DNA of 64,000 nucleotides from positions 25,854 to 89,853 of the forward strand of contig CAZSNT010000018.1 in the NCBI GenBank assembly GCA_964607765.1. The letters run 5' to 3'. This document shows positions 48,834 to 58,577 of the stretch, piece by piece. Source of the DNA: CAZSNT01 sp964607765 (lineage in GTDB: Bacteria > Verrucomicrobiota > Lentisphaeria > Oligosphaerales > JABHEG01). Both the position numbers and the translations under genes were made by a program. Below the pieces are notes generated by a model. It did no database searches, was not told where the DNA came from, and worked only from the letters and a program-made list of their open reading frames with translations. Each line of letters begins with the position of its first letter. Positions within the stretch are counted from its first letter, which is position 1.

Positions 48834-51341
48834 TCAGCCTTTCTTGGCCGGGGTCGATTTGCCCTTGCGTGCACCGAACACCAAACAGTTCTCGCCCGGC
48901 TCCATCGTGATTACCATTCCGGATCTGTACCGGCCGCGCAGAATCTCCTCAGCCAGGGGATCCTCCACGTAACGCTCGACCGCACGGCGCAGCTGCCGGG
49001 CGCCGTACTCCGGCTTGTAGCCACGCTCGATGAGGAAGTCGCGGGCCGCGTCCGTCACCTCGAGCACCAGATTGCGTGAAGACAGCCGTTCCTGGATCTT
49101 GCTCAGCTCGATGTTGACGATCTCGGCCAGGTCCGTCCGGGTCAGCTGCCGGAACACAACGACCTCGTCGACGCGGTTCATGAACTCCGGCTTGAAGTGC
49201 CGCTTCGCCTCCTCCTCCAGCTTCTCACGCAGTTTGCCGAAATCGGACGCCGTGGATTCACCCGCGCCAAACCCCATGTTGCTCGGCCGCTGCAGGTTGG
49301 TGGCGCCGAGGTTGGAGGTCATGACGACAATCGTGTTCTGGAAGTTCACGGTGAACCCGACGCTGTCGGTTATCTGCCCTTCCTCGAGGATCTGGAGCAG
49401 CATGTGCATCACATCCGGATGCGCTTTCTCCACCTCGTCAAAGAGCACCACGGAGTAAGGGCGCCTGCGAACGCGTTCGGTCAATTGACCACCCTCGCCG
49501 TGCCCCACGTAGCCCGGCGGCGAGCCAACCATGCGGCTGACGTTGAACTTCTCCATGTACTCCGACATGTCCAAGCGAATCAGGGCGTCCGGATCGCCGA
49601 ACATGAACTCGGCCAGCGCGCGAGCCAGCAGCGTCTTGCCCACGCCCGTCGGGCCCAGGAAAATGAAGGAACCGATGGGGCGCCTGGGATCCTTGAGCTC
49701 CGCGCGACTCCGGCGCAGTGCGCGGGAGATGGCACCCACCGCCAGGTCCTGTCCGATCACAGTGTGGCGGATGTCTTCTTCCATGCGAAGCAGCCGCGCC
49801 GCTTCGCCCTCCTCGATGCGCTGCAGCGGCACGCCGCTCATGTGGGACACGACCGAGCGTATGTCGTCGGCATCGATGGTGACCATCTGCTTGTCCCGTT
49901 CCTCTTTCCACGACTCGAGAGTGGTCTCCAACTGCTTGCGCAGCTCCTTCTCCTTGTCGCGCAGCGACGCGGCCTTCTCGAACTGCTGCTCCTCGACAGA
50001 CTTCTCCTTGGCCTTCTGTACCTCCCGGATTTCCGTCTCGATGTCGGTCAGATCGGGTGGCCGTATCATCGCGGCAATCCTGGACCGTGCGCCCGCCTCA
50101 TCGATCACGTCGATGGCCTTGTCGGGCAGGAAACGGCCCGTGATGAAACGGTCGGACATGCGCACGGCTTCGATGAGCGCGTCGTCCGTGTACTTCACAT
50201 GGTGGTGCTCTTCGTACTTGTAACGCAGGCCGCGCAGGATCTCAGTGGCCTCCTCGCGGTTCGGGGCCTTCACCGTGATGGACTGGAAACGCCGCTCCAG
50301 CGCCGCGTCCTTCTCGATGTGCTTGCGGTACTCGTCCAGCGTGGTGGCCCCCACACACTGGATCTCGCCCCGTGACAGGGCCGGCTTCAGGATGTTCGAA
50401 GCGTCCATGGCGCCCTCGGCGCCGCCGGCACCCACAATCGTGTGCAACTCGTCGATGAACAGAATCACCTTCTTCGAACGTTTGACCTCCTCCATCACGG
50501 CCTTGATGCGTTCCTCGAACTGGCCGCGGTACTTCGTGCCCGCAACCATGAGGGCGAGGTCGATGGCAATGACCATGCGGTCCCGCAGCAGCTCGGGGAC
50601 GTTCTTCTGCGCAATCGACTGGGCCAACCCCTCCACTATGGCTGTCTTGCCGACTCCGGCTTCGCCGATGAGCACCGGGTTGTTCTTGGTCCGGCGGCAG
50701 AGGATCTGCACGACGCGCTCGATTTCATTCGCCCGGCCGATCACAGGATCCAGCTCGCCGCGCGACGCCAATTCGGTCAGGTCCCGACCAAAAGCACGAA
50801 GCGCCGGCATTTTGGGGGAGCCCTGCGGCGCGCTCTCTTCAGCCTGCCCCTCCGGCTTTGCGCCAGACGGCAGGTAGTTGGGGTCCAATGCCTTCATGAC
50901 TTCGTTGCGGACAGCATCCGCATCAACGTTCAGGTTCCGCAAGATGCGGGCAGCGACCCCGTCACCTTCCCGCAGCAGACCGAGCAGCAGGTGTTCCGTG
51001 CCGATGTAGTTGTAGTTAAGCGCCCGGGCTTCCTTCGCGGCCAGCGCAATCACGCGCCTGACCCGAGGCGTGACCGGGGGCGCACCCTTCAACTGCGTGT
51101 CCTGATGCGGACCTGAGTGCTTCTCCACCTCGAAGCGGACCGTCTCCAGATCCAACCCCATCGCCTGCAGAGCAGACACCGCAACGCCCTGCCCCAACTT
51201 GATCAGCCCGAGCAAGATGTGCTCCGTGCCGACGTAGTTGTGCCCGAACCGCTGCGCTTCGCGTTTGGCGAGCGCAATCACCTGTTGGGCCCGCGGCGTG
51301 AAATTGTTCATGGCGAAATCGAAATCGTCTTGGTTCGACAT
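48834..51341 (-). CDS. clpC: ATP-dependent Clp protease ATPase subunit ClpC
   Basis: 835 residues. N-terminal Clp domain (two repeats, FTPRAQQVIALAK), first AAA with GEAGVGKTAIVEG and FIDELHTIVGAGGAEGAMDASN, a UVR-type middle domain (KSVEEQQFEKAASLRDKEK), second AAA with GPTGVGKTLLARALAEF, and a C-terminal D2 region. It unfolds substrates for ClpP; with McsA/McsB it targets arginine-phosphorylated proteins in Firmicutes. The ATG at 51341 has AGGAC upstream. Gene order mcsA-mcsB-clpC matches Firmicutes but lacks ctsR. Confidence 0.96.
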   Translation of the reverse strand: MSNQDDFDFAMNNFTPRAQQVIALAKREAQRFGHNYVGTEHILLGLIKLGQGVAVSALQAMGLDLETVRFEVEKHSGPHQDTQLKGAPPVTPRVRRVIALAAKEARALNYNYIGTEHLLLGLLREGDGVAARILRNLNVDADAVRNEVMKALDPNYLPSGAKPEGQAEESAPQGSPKMPALRAFGRDLTELASRGELDPVIGRANEIERVVQILCRRTKNNPVLIGEAGVGKTAIVEGLAQSIAQKNVPELLRDRMVIAIDLALMVAGTKYRGQFEERIKAVMEEVKRSKKVILFIDELHTIVGAGGAEGAMDASNILKPALSRGEIQCVGATTLDEYRKHIEKDAALERRFQSITVKAPNREEATEILRGLRYKYEEHHHVKYTDDALIEAVRMSDRFITGRFLPDKAIDVIDEAGARSRIAAMIRPPDLTDIETEIREVQKAKEKSVEEQQFEKAASLRDKEKELRKQLETTLESWKEERDKQMVTIDADDIRSVVSHMSGVPLQRIEEGEAARLLRMEEDIRHTVIGQDLAVGAISRALRRSRAELKDPRRPIGSFIFLGPTGVGKTLLARALAEFMFGDPDALIRLDMSEYMEKFNVSRMVGSPPGYVGHGEGGQLTERVRRRPYSVVLFDEVEKAHPDVMHMLLQILEEGQITDSVGFTVNFQNTIVVMTSNLGATNLQRPSNMGFGAGESTASDFGKLREKLEEEAKRHFKPEFMNRVDEVVVFRQLTRTDLAEIVNIELSKIQERLSSRNLVLEVTDAARDFLIERGYKPEYGARQLRRAVERYVEDPLAEEILRGRYRSGMVITMEPGENCLVFGARKGKSTPAKKG

Positions 51342-51393
51342 TGTTGTCCTTTCTCGACTCCTGCAAGAACAACGGCCGTTCATCGGCCGTCGG

Positions 51394-52473
51394 TCATGCC
51401 GTAATGCTATGCTGATCCCGCAGCACACTGCGGACCATGTCGGCGCGGACAACATCGCGCTGGTGTGAGTCCAGCGTCTCGCCGTGCCGAATCTGCAGAT
51501 GCCCCGGCTGAACCGCGAGCATCAGCGCCACAATGGTGCGCCGCTCAATCTTGGCGAACAGGCCGAGCTCCACGCCGAGCTTGGCCGCCGACAGGCAGTT
51601 CAATGCCTCCTCCGCCGTGAGGAGGCGTGCCTCACGCAGTATGCCGTAAGCACGCCCGACATGGTCATACAGACGATGCCGATGGTGCCGACTCAGGCGC
51701 AGTCGCGCGTTCTGCTCGTGATCCGCCAGTTGCCGGATGAGCCGCTCCAGCCGCGCGAGTATCTGTTCCTCTGACTCACCCAACGTCGATTGGTTCGAAA
51801 TCTGAAACAGATTCCCCGTGGCCTCGGTGCCTTCCCCGAAGATGCCGCGCACGGCAAACCCCAGCCGCAACGCCCCGTTCATCACACCGGTCATCTGCTC
51901 CATCAAAACCAGGCCCGGCAAGTGCATCATCGCCGACGCACGCAATCCAGTGCCCACATTGGTCGGGCAGGCAGTCAGGAAACCCAGATCCGATCGGAAC
52001 GCCAGCTGGAATGTCTCGCAGAGCGCATTGTCCACCGCGGCCGCCTGGGCCCAGGCCGTCCCGAAATCCAGTCCGGGCCGCATGCTCTGGACTCGCAGAT
52101 GATCCTCTTCGTTGACCATCAGCCCGAGAGACTCATTCGCCGAAACCACGACGCCGCTGCCCACGCCCTGCCGGCTGAGTTCAGGGCTGATCAGCCGGCG
52201 CTCGACCAGAACACTTCGTGACAGATCGTCTACGTCCGCCATCGCGATCGTCAGACACGGCGGCTCCAGCGCTGTCAGGGACGGAAGCGCCCGCGTGGCC
52301 AGCCGCCACACTGTTGCGCGCGCGTCCTCGGGGGCCCTGCTCGGGAACGGATAGTCGGACAGGTTCCTGGCAAGGCGAACGCGGCTGGAGACCACAACGC
52401 AGTCCGTCTCCGCCGAGCCCGTCAACCATGGCACCATGCGCAGGGCCAGCTCTCTGATCGTTTCCTGCGTCAC
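51394..52473 (-). CDS. mcsB: Protein arginine kinase McsB
   Basis: 359 residues, guanido-kinase fold. SSRVRLARNL (ATP site), NEEDHLRVQ catalytic glutamate loop, CPTNVGTGLRAS and GEGTEATGN. The C-terminal RDVVRA (residues 339-344) matches the RDxxRA site that binds phosphoarginine and gates McsB in Bacillus. It marks proteins for ClpCP. It overlaps mcsA by 4 bases and precedes clpC by 52. Confidence 0.95.
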   Translation of the reverse strand: MTQETIRELALRMVPWLTGSAETDCVVVSSRVRLARNLSDYPFPSRAPEDARATVWRLATRALPSLTALEPPCLTIAMADVDDLSRSVLVERRLISPELSRQGVGSGVVVSANESLGLMVNEEDHLRVQSMRPGLDFGTAWAQAAAVDNALCETFQLAFRSDLGFLTACPTNVGTGLRASAMMHLPGLVLMEQMTGVMNGALRLGFAVRGIFGEGTEATGNLFQISNQSTLGESEEQILARLERLIRQLADHEQNARLRLSRHHRHRLYDHVGRAYGILREARLLTAEEALNCLSAAKLGVELGLFAKIERRTIVALMLAVQPGHLQIRHGETLDSHQRDVVRADMVRSVLRDQHSITA

Positions 52474-53021
52474 GTTCGCATCCTGTCTCCCGGCGCCCCG
52501 ATCAGGCGCCGCAACTCGTCCCGCAACCGGGCTGCGCGCTCGTAGGCCTCTGCCGCGACAGCCCGATCCAGCTCACGCTGGAGATCCTCGATCGTTGGAC
52601 CGACACGCGCCGTATCAGCGTCCGGACGGGCGGCAGCGAACTGCCTGCCGCTGTGCACAACGCCACGGTGCATGCCGTGGAACGCGTCCTCCAGACTGTC
52701 CCGGAACGTGTCATAGCACTCCGGGCATCCAAGCCGGCCGCTACGCCGCAGCTCCACATCCGTGAGGCCGCAGAATTCACAGGTGACCTTCACTTCCTCA
52801 TCCTGGACGGGGGCCGGCACGTGGGGCACGAGCGCGCTCTCCAGGCTTTGGCCTGTCACACCGCTGAAGACGGCCGCCAGATCGACTGACTCACCGTTGA
52901 GCTGCAGCTTGCAGGAAGCCGTCGCGCACTCCGCACACAAATGCACAAACTGCTTGTTCTCGCCCGCGAACAACTGCACGTGCATCGTGGCTATATTCTT
53001 GTGGCACCGATCACACAACAT
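52470..53021 (-). CDS. mcsA: McsA-like zinc-binding activator
   Basis: 183 residues. N-terminal CDRCHKN and CAECA, then CEFCG and CPECYDTF give two treble-clef-type zinc sites, and a C-terminal UVR motif (IEDLQRELDRAVAAEAYERAARLRDELRR). McsA activates McsB. AAGGAA is 10 bases before the ATG. It is 29 bases downstream of the large Ser/Thr kinase gene. Confidence 0.92.
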   Translation of the reverse strand: MLCDRCHKNIATMHVQLFAGENKQFVHLCAECATASCKLQLNGESVDLAAVFSGVTGQSLESALVPHVPAPVQDEEVKVTCEFCGLTDVELRRSGRLGCPECYDTFRDSLEDAFHGMHRGVVHSGRQFAAARPDADTARVGPTIEDLQRELDRAVAAEAYERAARLRDELRRLIGAPGDRMRT

Positions 53022-53050
53022 ATGCGTTCTGTTCCTTATCGGATGAGGCC

Positions 53051-56000
53051 CTAACGCAGAGCCTTCTGAAGCACGGCAGCCAAGCGGCGCTGTGCGGATG
53101 AATCGGCGCTTTCCAGCATCTGCTCAACAGCGGCGCGCGCCGCCTCGGTGTCCTTCGCGCCCAGTGCACGGGTGCTCATCAGCCACCAATACCAGAACAC
53201 GGCGCGCCCGTCGACTTCGGGACGACCGCCGCCGCGTGAGCGTGAACTGCTTCTCTGCCAACAGCGGGACACCTGCTCCTCACTGTCATTCGCCACCGTC
53301 GACTCCCTGACGAGCGCAAGCACCTCTGCGGCGCGCGCCGTCCTCCCGTTGGCGGCCAGAAGCCCGGCCTGCAGGAAGCACAGACGCGGGAAATACGCTG
53401 CCATGGCCGGGGCGTTCAACGCCAACGCCTCGCTCACAGCCTGAAGGGCTGCCCGCCCGCGTCCCTGGGACAAGGCACGCTGGATGTCCCAAAGCACGCG
53501 ATTGAAGGTCACGTCATGCCACAGCAGCGACCGAGTAACACGCACCGGCGGCCCGTCCGTGTCCGCTGCCAAGGGCAGGTCCCGGTCCGGAGCACCGTGC
53601 AGAGCCGCTGCCAGGACAAGACGCTCGTAATGGCTGCCCAAGAACGCCGGCGCCATCGCGCCGGGGGCCTTCAGTTCCCCTTCGCCCATCAGGAAGGAAC
53701 GGAGCGCAGTCAGGAACGGCTCTTCCTGCTTGCTGAACTCAAAGGAAGCCAGCGAAGCGCCATCGCGCGTCAGCCGCGTGAGCACGTTCACTGCGTCCTC
53801 CGCCCGTCCGCCCTCGATCAACCACGTCAACGCGCCAAGGACAAACCGCTTGACCTGCCCCCGCAACGGTCCGTCCGTACCGACCTTTGTCGCTTTCCAG
53901 TTCAGCACCGCGTCGGGCTCCGCCTCGAACACGTTGCAGACCAATGCGTATTCGACCTTGGCTATTGCACAGAACAGCGCCCTGGGATCGCCCGGTCTGA
54001 CTTCAGAGTATTCGTCCTGAAACAGCTGCAGCGCCATGGGGGGAGGCAGCGAATCGTCCTCGAACCGAGCCGCAGCCAGAGCTTTTGCAAGCGTTACCGA
54101 CAGCCGCTGGCCAAACGGCAGCACGTTCGGCGCGGCCACGTCACGAGTCAGCACTGAACGACCTCGCCGCCAGTCCCCAAACTCCATCAATACGAGCCCT
54201 TTCAGGCCGGGCAGCATCTGCTGGATGTTGGCCGGAAGTTCCTCGCGCTTCTCCAGCATCGCCCCGTAGAGTATCCCATCGATAAACGCACCCGCGCTGT
54301 TGAACAGGTAAAGGAAAGGCCCGAACAGGTCGAGGGGATGATCCAGGTACCGCTCGAGCGCTCGCGGGCGGGGGAGCCCCTCCAACGCCTTGTCGTGCAG
54401 CTCATACAATCCCTCGCGCTCGGGGAAGTCCGTGCGGCCGTAGCGCACAATCGCCGTGCTGAGCAGCACGAGGGCCTCGCCGGGATCAACCTGGAGCTTC
54501 GCCTTAGCGCGCCTCACCAGATCCCCCGCCACGTATTCACTCACATGCGGCTGACATTCCTTTACCGCTTTCTCGATGGCTTCAGTGTACAATTCCCGGA
54601 TGATCGAGCGACCGGAACTCAGCTCCTGCAGCGCGGCGTATGCCTTGGTGTACGCTTCGTCCTCCAACGCGGCAACAGCCCGGTCCCACAGCGCAAAGGC
54701 CTCAGACTGTTCGGGCGCAGCCTGACAGTCCTTTCGCACAGCGTCCCAAAGCCGTCGCTCCACCTTCTCGGGAGCGCCCTCCAAAGCTGCGTCCCAATAC
54801 TTGTAACTGTGGGTGGCCAACAACAGAGCCAGGTAGGGACGACGCTCGGCTAACGGCAGCGAATCGCTGCCGAACACCTCGTTGCCCATGAGCACAAAGT
54901 AAGCCGGGTGGTCCAAGGCAGACCAGGGAACCTGTTGTGTCATGTTGCCGTGCTGCGTTCGCTTCGACAGCACGATCTTGCCGGGAGTAATCTCCGAGAT
55001 CGTGCCTTCCTTCGCATACTTGCGGCCCGGGATTTTCTTGCCGGTCAGATGCTCCGCGCCCTGGACAAGCTTGGGCAGAAACTCTCCGAGCCCAGGCAAC
55101 ACGACGTCGACAAAGAACCGCATCTTGTGCTGTTCTCTCGATTCATCGGGAAATCTGAGAAGCCACTCCTTACCGTTGCGCACGAACGGCTCTGTAGCGG
55201 CGGCGCGAGCCGGGCTGTATTTGAGCTTGGCAAACTTCGCCATGTAAGTCCAGTAAGCCTTGACTCTGTCCGCCTCGGGGACAGTTGACGCGAGGCGGGC
55301 CAACGCGGACCCGTCCTCCTCGCGGCCCGGCCCTGTCGACGCACCATCGTCAGCAACGAGATGTTGGTCCAGCGACGCCAGACGCCCATCCTCATCCGGA
55401 ACGCTCTCCCGCTCCCGGGCGATGACCTTGAGATCATCCAGCATCCCGTCCTGGTCTGTCGTGCCGCTTCCTGCGGCAGCCCTGGCGCGGCGCCACTCCA
55501 GAGCATCCTGAACTTCCTTCAGCCGTGCGGCAAAATCAGCCGGCGCCGCCGCGCCGTGCCTTTTGCCGAAATCCTCGAGACGACTCAGGAGCCCTTCAAG
55601 GTCGTCGTCCTGCTCCAACTCGCCCTTCAGTTTGCTCCACTCCTCAGCGGCAGCGGCCGCAGCGCCGGGAACTGCCGTCTGTCGGCCGGGTTGTTGTTGC
55701 ACGATCCGTTTCGGCGGCTGTTTCTGTGGCCCGCCTGTGGAACGGCGTGCGGTGAGGGACTTGCCCTGCTCCGTCAGAAAGAGAAAAGCGACAGCCGATC
55801 CGAGCACGAACACGGCGGCGATCAGCGCCCAACGCAAGCCGCTGCCCGACTTGCGTTGCGAGCCCGCATGTGTGCGCATCACGTGCTGCGCCGCTTCAGT
55901 CTGCACGTTCGCAATGGCGCCTCGCATCACGACCTTGCGCGACTTCGGCCGCCGCAGTCCCTTGATCGCCTTCTTCACGTCCGCCCATGTGCTCGGCCGG

Positions 56001-56791
56001 GCGGCAGGATCTTTTGCCAACAGACTGCCGACGAAATCTGACAGGTCCTTACTGATCGACGGATTGCGCTGAGTGACAGGCGTCAGGGGCTCGTCCAGGT
56101 GCCGCTGCATGACCTCATGCGGGTCGTCCCCGGGATAGGGCGGCACACCGGCGAGCATGTGGTAAAGCGTTGCCCCAAACGAGTAGATGTCGGCACGACA
56201 GTCGCTGGCCGAACGCGCGCCGTTGATCACTTCCGGTGCGCCGTAAAGCGGCGTCAGCATGATGTCCGAGCCGTCGAAATCGTGCCCTGAGACTTTGGCA
56301 AGACCAAAGTCGGCCAGCTTCGTCTCGCCGTTGCGGTTCAGAATGATATTCTCAGGCTTGATGTCACCGTGTGTGAGTTGCTGACGTTCCCAGCCGCAGT
56401 CGAGCGCGTCAGCGATGTCGTAGGCGATGGCAAGCGCGGCGGCGGGGCGCAGGAATCCCTCCCGCTCAATCGTCTGCAGAAGCGTCTCACCCTCCACGTA
56501 TTCCATGGCGAAGTAGTGAACGTCATTGTCCGCAATGCCGGCGTCGTAGGCCTGAATGATGTTCGGGTGCGTGAGCTGCGCCGCGGCACGCGCTTCGTTG
56601 AAGAAACGGACCACGAACTCCTTATCGTGCGCCTGATCCGCGGTCAGGATCTTCAGAGCGACGGCCCGGTCCAGGTTCAACTGCAGCGCCTTGTACACCA
56701 CGGCCATAGCGCCGCGGCCGATCTCGCGTTCAACGCGGAAACCGGCTACCACCGTGTTCGGGCTCAGTCCGTTGTCCTTGTCCGGGGCCAT
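53051..56791 (-). CDS. Large membrane Ser/Thr protein kinase with C-terminal repeat region
   Basis: 1246 residues. Kinase domain about 15-290: glycine loop GRGAMAVVYKA, Lys47 in ALKIL, catalytic loop HGDIKPEN (H141-G142-D143, Arg of HRD replaced by Gly), DFG at 161-163, APE-type GAPEVIN. A transmembrane helix is near 320-342 (WALIAAVFVLGSAVAFLFL), and then about 900 extracytoplasmic residues of helical repeats. It probably phosphorylates proteins in response to an envelope signal; targets may include the FHA proteins at 38737 and 48046. It heads the mcsAB-clpC-LPS block. Confidence 0.9.
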   Translation of the reverse strand: MAPDKDNGLSPNTVVAGFRVEREIGRGAMAVVYKALQLNLDRAVALKILTADQAHDKEFVVRFFNEARAAAQLTHPNIIQAYDAGIADNDVHYFAMEYVEGETLLQTIEREGFLRPAAALAIAYDIADALDCGWERQQLTHGDIKPENIILNRNGETKLADFGLAKVSGHDFDGSDIMLTPLYGAPEVINGARSASDCRADIYSFGATLYHMLAGVPPYPGDDPHEVMQRHLDEPLTPVTQRNPSISKDLSDFVGSLLAKDPAARPSTWADVKKAIKGLRRPKSRKVVMRGAIANVQTEAAQHVMRTHAGSQRKSGSGLRWALIAAVFVLGSAVAFLFLTEQGKSLTARRSTGGPQKQPPKRIVQQQPGRQTAVPGAAAAAAEEWSKLKGELEQDDDLEGLLSRLEDFGKRHGAAAPADFAARLKEVQDALEWRRARAAAGSGTTDQDGMLDDLKVIARERESVPDEDGRLASLDQHLVADDGASTGPGREEDGSALARLASTVPEADRVKAYWTYMAKFAKLKYSPARAAATEPFVRNGKEWLLRFPDESREQHKMRFFVDVVLPGLGEFLPKLVQGAEHLTGKKIPGRKYAKEGTISEITPGKIVLSKRTQHGNMTQQVPWSALDHPAYFVLMGNEVFGSDSLPLAERRPYLALLLATHSYKYWDAALEGAPEKVERRLWDAVRKDCQAAPEQSEAFALWDRAVAALEDEAYTKAYAALQELSSGRSIIRELYTEAIEKAVKECQPHVSEYVAGDLVRRAKAKLQVDPGEALVLLSTAIVRYGRTDFPEREGLYELHDKALEGLPRPRALERYLDHPLDLFGPFLYLFNSAGAFIDGILYGAMLEKREELPANIQQMLPGLKGLVLMEFGDWRRGRSVLTRDVAAPNVLPFGQRLSVTLAKALAAARFEDDSLPPPMALQLFQDEYSEVRPGDPRALFCAIAKVEYALVCNVFEAEPDAVLNWKATKVGTDGPLRGQVKRFVLGALTWLIEGGRAEDAVNVLTRLTRDGASLASFEFSKQEEPFLTALRSFLMGEGELKAPGAMAPAFLGSHYERLVLAAALHGAPDRDLPLAADTDGPPVRVTRSLLWHDVTFNRVLWDIQRALSQGRGRAALQAVSEALALNAPAMAAYFPRLCFLQAGLLAANGRTARAAEVLALVRESTVANDSEEQVSRCWQRSSSRSRGGGRPEVDGRAVFWYWWLMSTRALGAKDTEAARAAVEQMLESADSSAQRRLAAVLQKALR

Positions 56792-57073
56792 CGCTTACAG
56801 AGCTGTTGCTTGGTCTGGGCAAAGTTCGGCGTTGTCAGGGGCACACAGCGGGGGGAGAAAACCGGTGGAATCACAGACGTGCCGGCTCACTGCCGGCGAG
56901 GGAGACATGGCTTGCGTAGGGAACGCTCTCCCTCGGCGAGCAGCGCCGCGCAAGTCAGTCGGTGATTCGTTTGCTATGAGCATGCAGAAACGCGTAAAAG
57001 GTGACATCCAGTAAATATAGTTCGCGAGCGCGCAATTCCCAGACGCCATACACGTCGCAGTGCGAGCGGCGAG

Positions 57074-58084
57074 TCACATCGGGACGCCGGCTTTGATCGT
57101 GGGACGCAACGTCCTGCAGCCAATCGCCGTCATGTTCTCACACAGCCGTGCGTACATGGCATCGTCCTGGTAAGTGCCCACGATGGCCCCGCCGCTGCCT
57201 GCGAACTTCGCAGCTGCGCCCGCCTGGCGCGCCGCGGTCACCATCCGCACGTTGTGCTCATTGAGCCGGAACAGCCTGTGACGCAGATCGAAGTTCGCGT
57301 CGATCAACTCCGCAAACATCCCGGCGTCCGAGCGCTGCAATGCCTCAACCCCCTTCTGGGCCATGTCGGCAAACTCACTCATCGCAGCGACGATGTCCGC
57401 CTTGTGTTCTTCGAACAGCACGCGCAGGCGACGGTGGTAAATGCCGGAAAACTCGGCCCGGTCCGGGTCATAGGCCAGGTACAGGTTAGGCAGCGAATCC
57501 ACGGGCAGCACCGTATACTTGCCGTGATCATGGGCCTCGAAGAAGTCCTGCTCGAAGTCCATGAACACCAGCCCTTCGTAGACCTGAATGACGCGGTCCT
57601 GCATGCCGCACTGGATCCCCAACTCCCGGCTTTCCGCTTGCCAGCACAGTGTGGGCACAATCTCAGTCGGAATGTCCACCTCGTAAAACGCCATCAGTCC
57701 CTTGAACATCGCCGTGCAGATGGCGCTCGACCCGCCCAGGCCGACGAGGCGGGGGATCTGAGACTGATACCGCACGGTAAAATTGCGCGCGGGCAGTTCC
57801 AGCCCGTTGTGCGAGCAGTGCTCCGCGAAGACCTTTGTGGTGGCCTTCATCAGACGAATCCCGCCGTAGTAACCGAAGCGGTTGGCCTCGTCGACCAGTG
57901 CAGCGATGTCCGGGAACACCGCATCGTCCACATCCGCGGGCATGAACTGTACCTCGGGGCTCTCGTACATAGTCAGGACGACAGGGAAATCAGCCATCGA
58001 GAAGGCCAGCGTCTTGCCGTAGTACCCATCCGACGGATTCCCCAAAAGCCCGGCGCGGGCGTATGTCTGTTGTGTCAGCAGCAT
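57074..58084 (-). CDS. GHMP kinase, glucuronokinase-like
   Basis: 336 residues. ATP loop LVGLGGSSAICTAM, N-terminal RAGLLGNPSDGYYGKTLAF (the substrate site pattern of plant glucuronokinase-type enzymes), and C-terminal AAAKFAGSGGAIVG. These kinases phosphorylate C1 of sugars such as glucuronate. The sugar here is uncertain. An MGMT-like gene starts the same transcript 3 bases upstream; GGGAAAGAG precedes the ATG. Confidence 0.82.
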   Translation of the reverse strand: MLLTQQTYARAGLLGNPSDGYYGKTLAFSMADFPVVLTMYESPEVQFMPADVDDAVFPDIAALVDEANRFGYYGGIRLMKATTKVFAEHCSHNGLELPARNFTVRYQSQIPRLVGLGGSSAICTAMFKGLMAFYEVDIPTEIVPTLCWQAESRELGIQCGMQDRVIQVYEGLVFMDFEQDFFEAHDHGKYTVLPVDSLPNLYLAYDPDRAEFSGIYHRRLRVLFEEHKADIVAAMSEFADMAQKGVEALQRSDAGMFAELIDANFDLRHRLFRLNEHNVRMVTAARQAGAAAKFAGSGGAIVGTYQDDAMYARLCENMTAIGCRTLRPTIKAGVPM

Positions 58085-58087
58085 GAA

Positions 58088-58456
58088 TCAGCTCTTTCCC
58101 ATGGGATCGCAGCCGGCGCCCGACGAGCAACTGGCCGACGGCCAGCGGAACACGCGCGTCGGGTCGGCCAATTTACCGTCGCGAAACGCCACCCCTTCCG
58201 ATGCCAGCAACTCGCGTTTCCTGCGAATCAACGCCCCTGCCCTTGCGCCCCCGAATCCACCAACACTGAGATTGGAAGCAATGACCCGATGACACGGCAC
58301 GCGAGGTGCAAACGGATTGCGTCGCAGCGCCTGTCCGATCGCCTGGCAACTGCCGCAATTCAGGCGCTCTGCCAGGAACTTGTACGTTGTCACACGGCCG
58401 CGCGGCACTTCGGACAGCGCCGCATAGACCCGTTTCTGAAATGTGGAGGCCGTCAC
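58088..58456 (-). CDS. MGMT/alkyltransferase-domain protein
   Basis: 122 residues: only the DNA-binding C-terminal domain of O6-alkylguanine-DNA alkyltransferase, with active Cys55 in PRVPCHRVIAS, RRNPFAPRV and FLAERLNCGSCQAIGQAL. The N-terminal domain of Ogt is missing. Single-domain members include alkyltransferase-like proteins, but those lack the Cys; this one keeps it, so repair is possible. The GTG start at 58456 is inferred. A 3-base gap precedes the GHMP kinase. Confidence 0.85.
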   Translation of the reverse strand: MTASTFQKRVYAALSEVPRGRVTTYKFLAERLNCGSCQAIGQALRRNPFAPRVPCHRVIASNLSVGGFGGARAGALIRRKRELLASEGVAFRDGKLADPTRVFRWPSASCSSGAGCDPMGKS

Positions 58457-58577
58457 TCGACACCGCCGTAGAATTCTCGTTCAACAAACCCGTAACGTAA
58501 TCGCGTTCGGCAGAAACTGAACCCCTCCACAGATTCAGTTGCCACCCCGCCAACTCAACAACCGCAACAACCCAACC

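Noticed and set aside
57254..58471. 405-residue plus-strand frame
   Set aside because: It is antisense to the GHMP kinase and MGMT genes, which are strongly supported.
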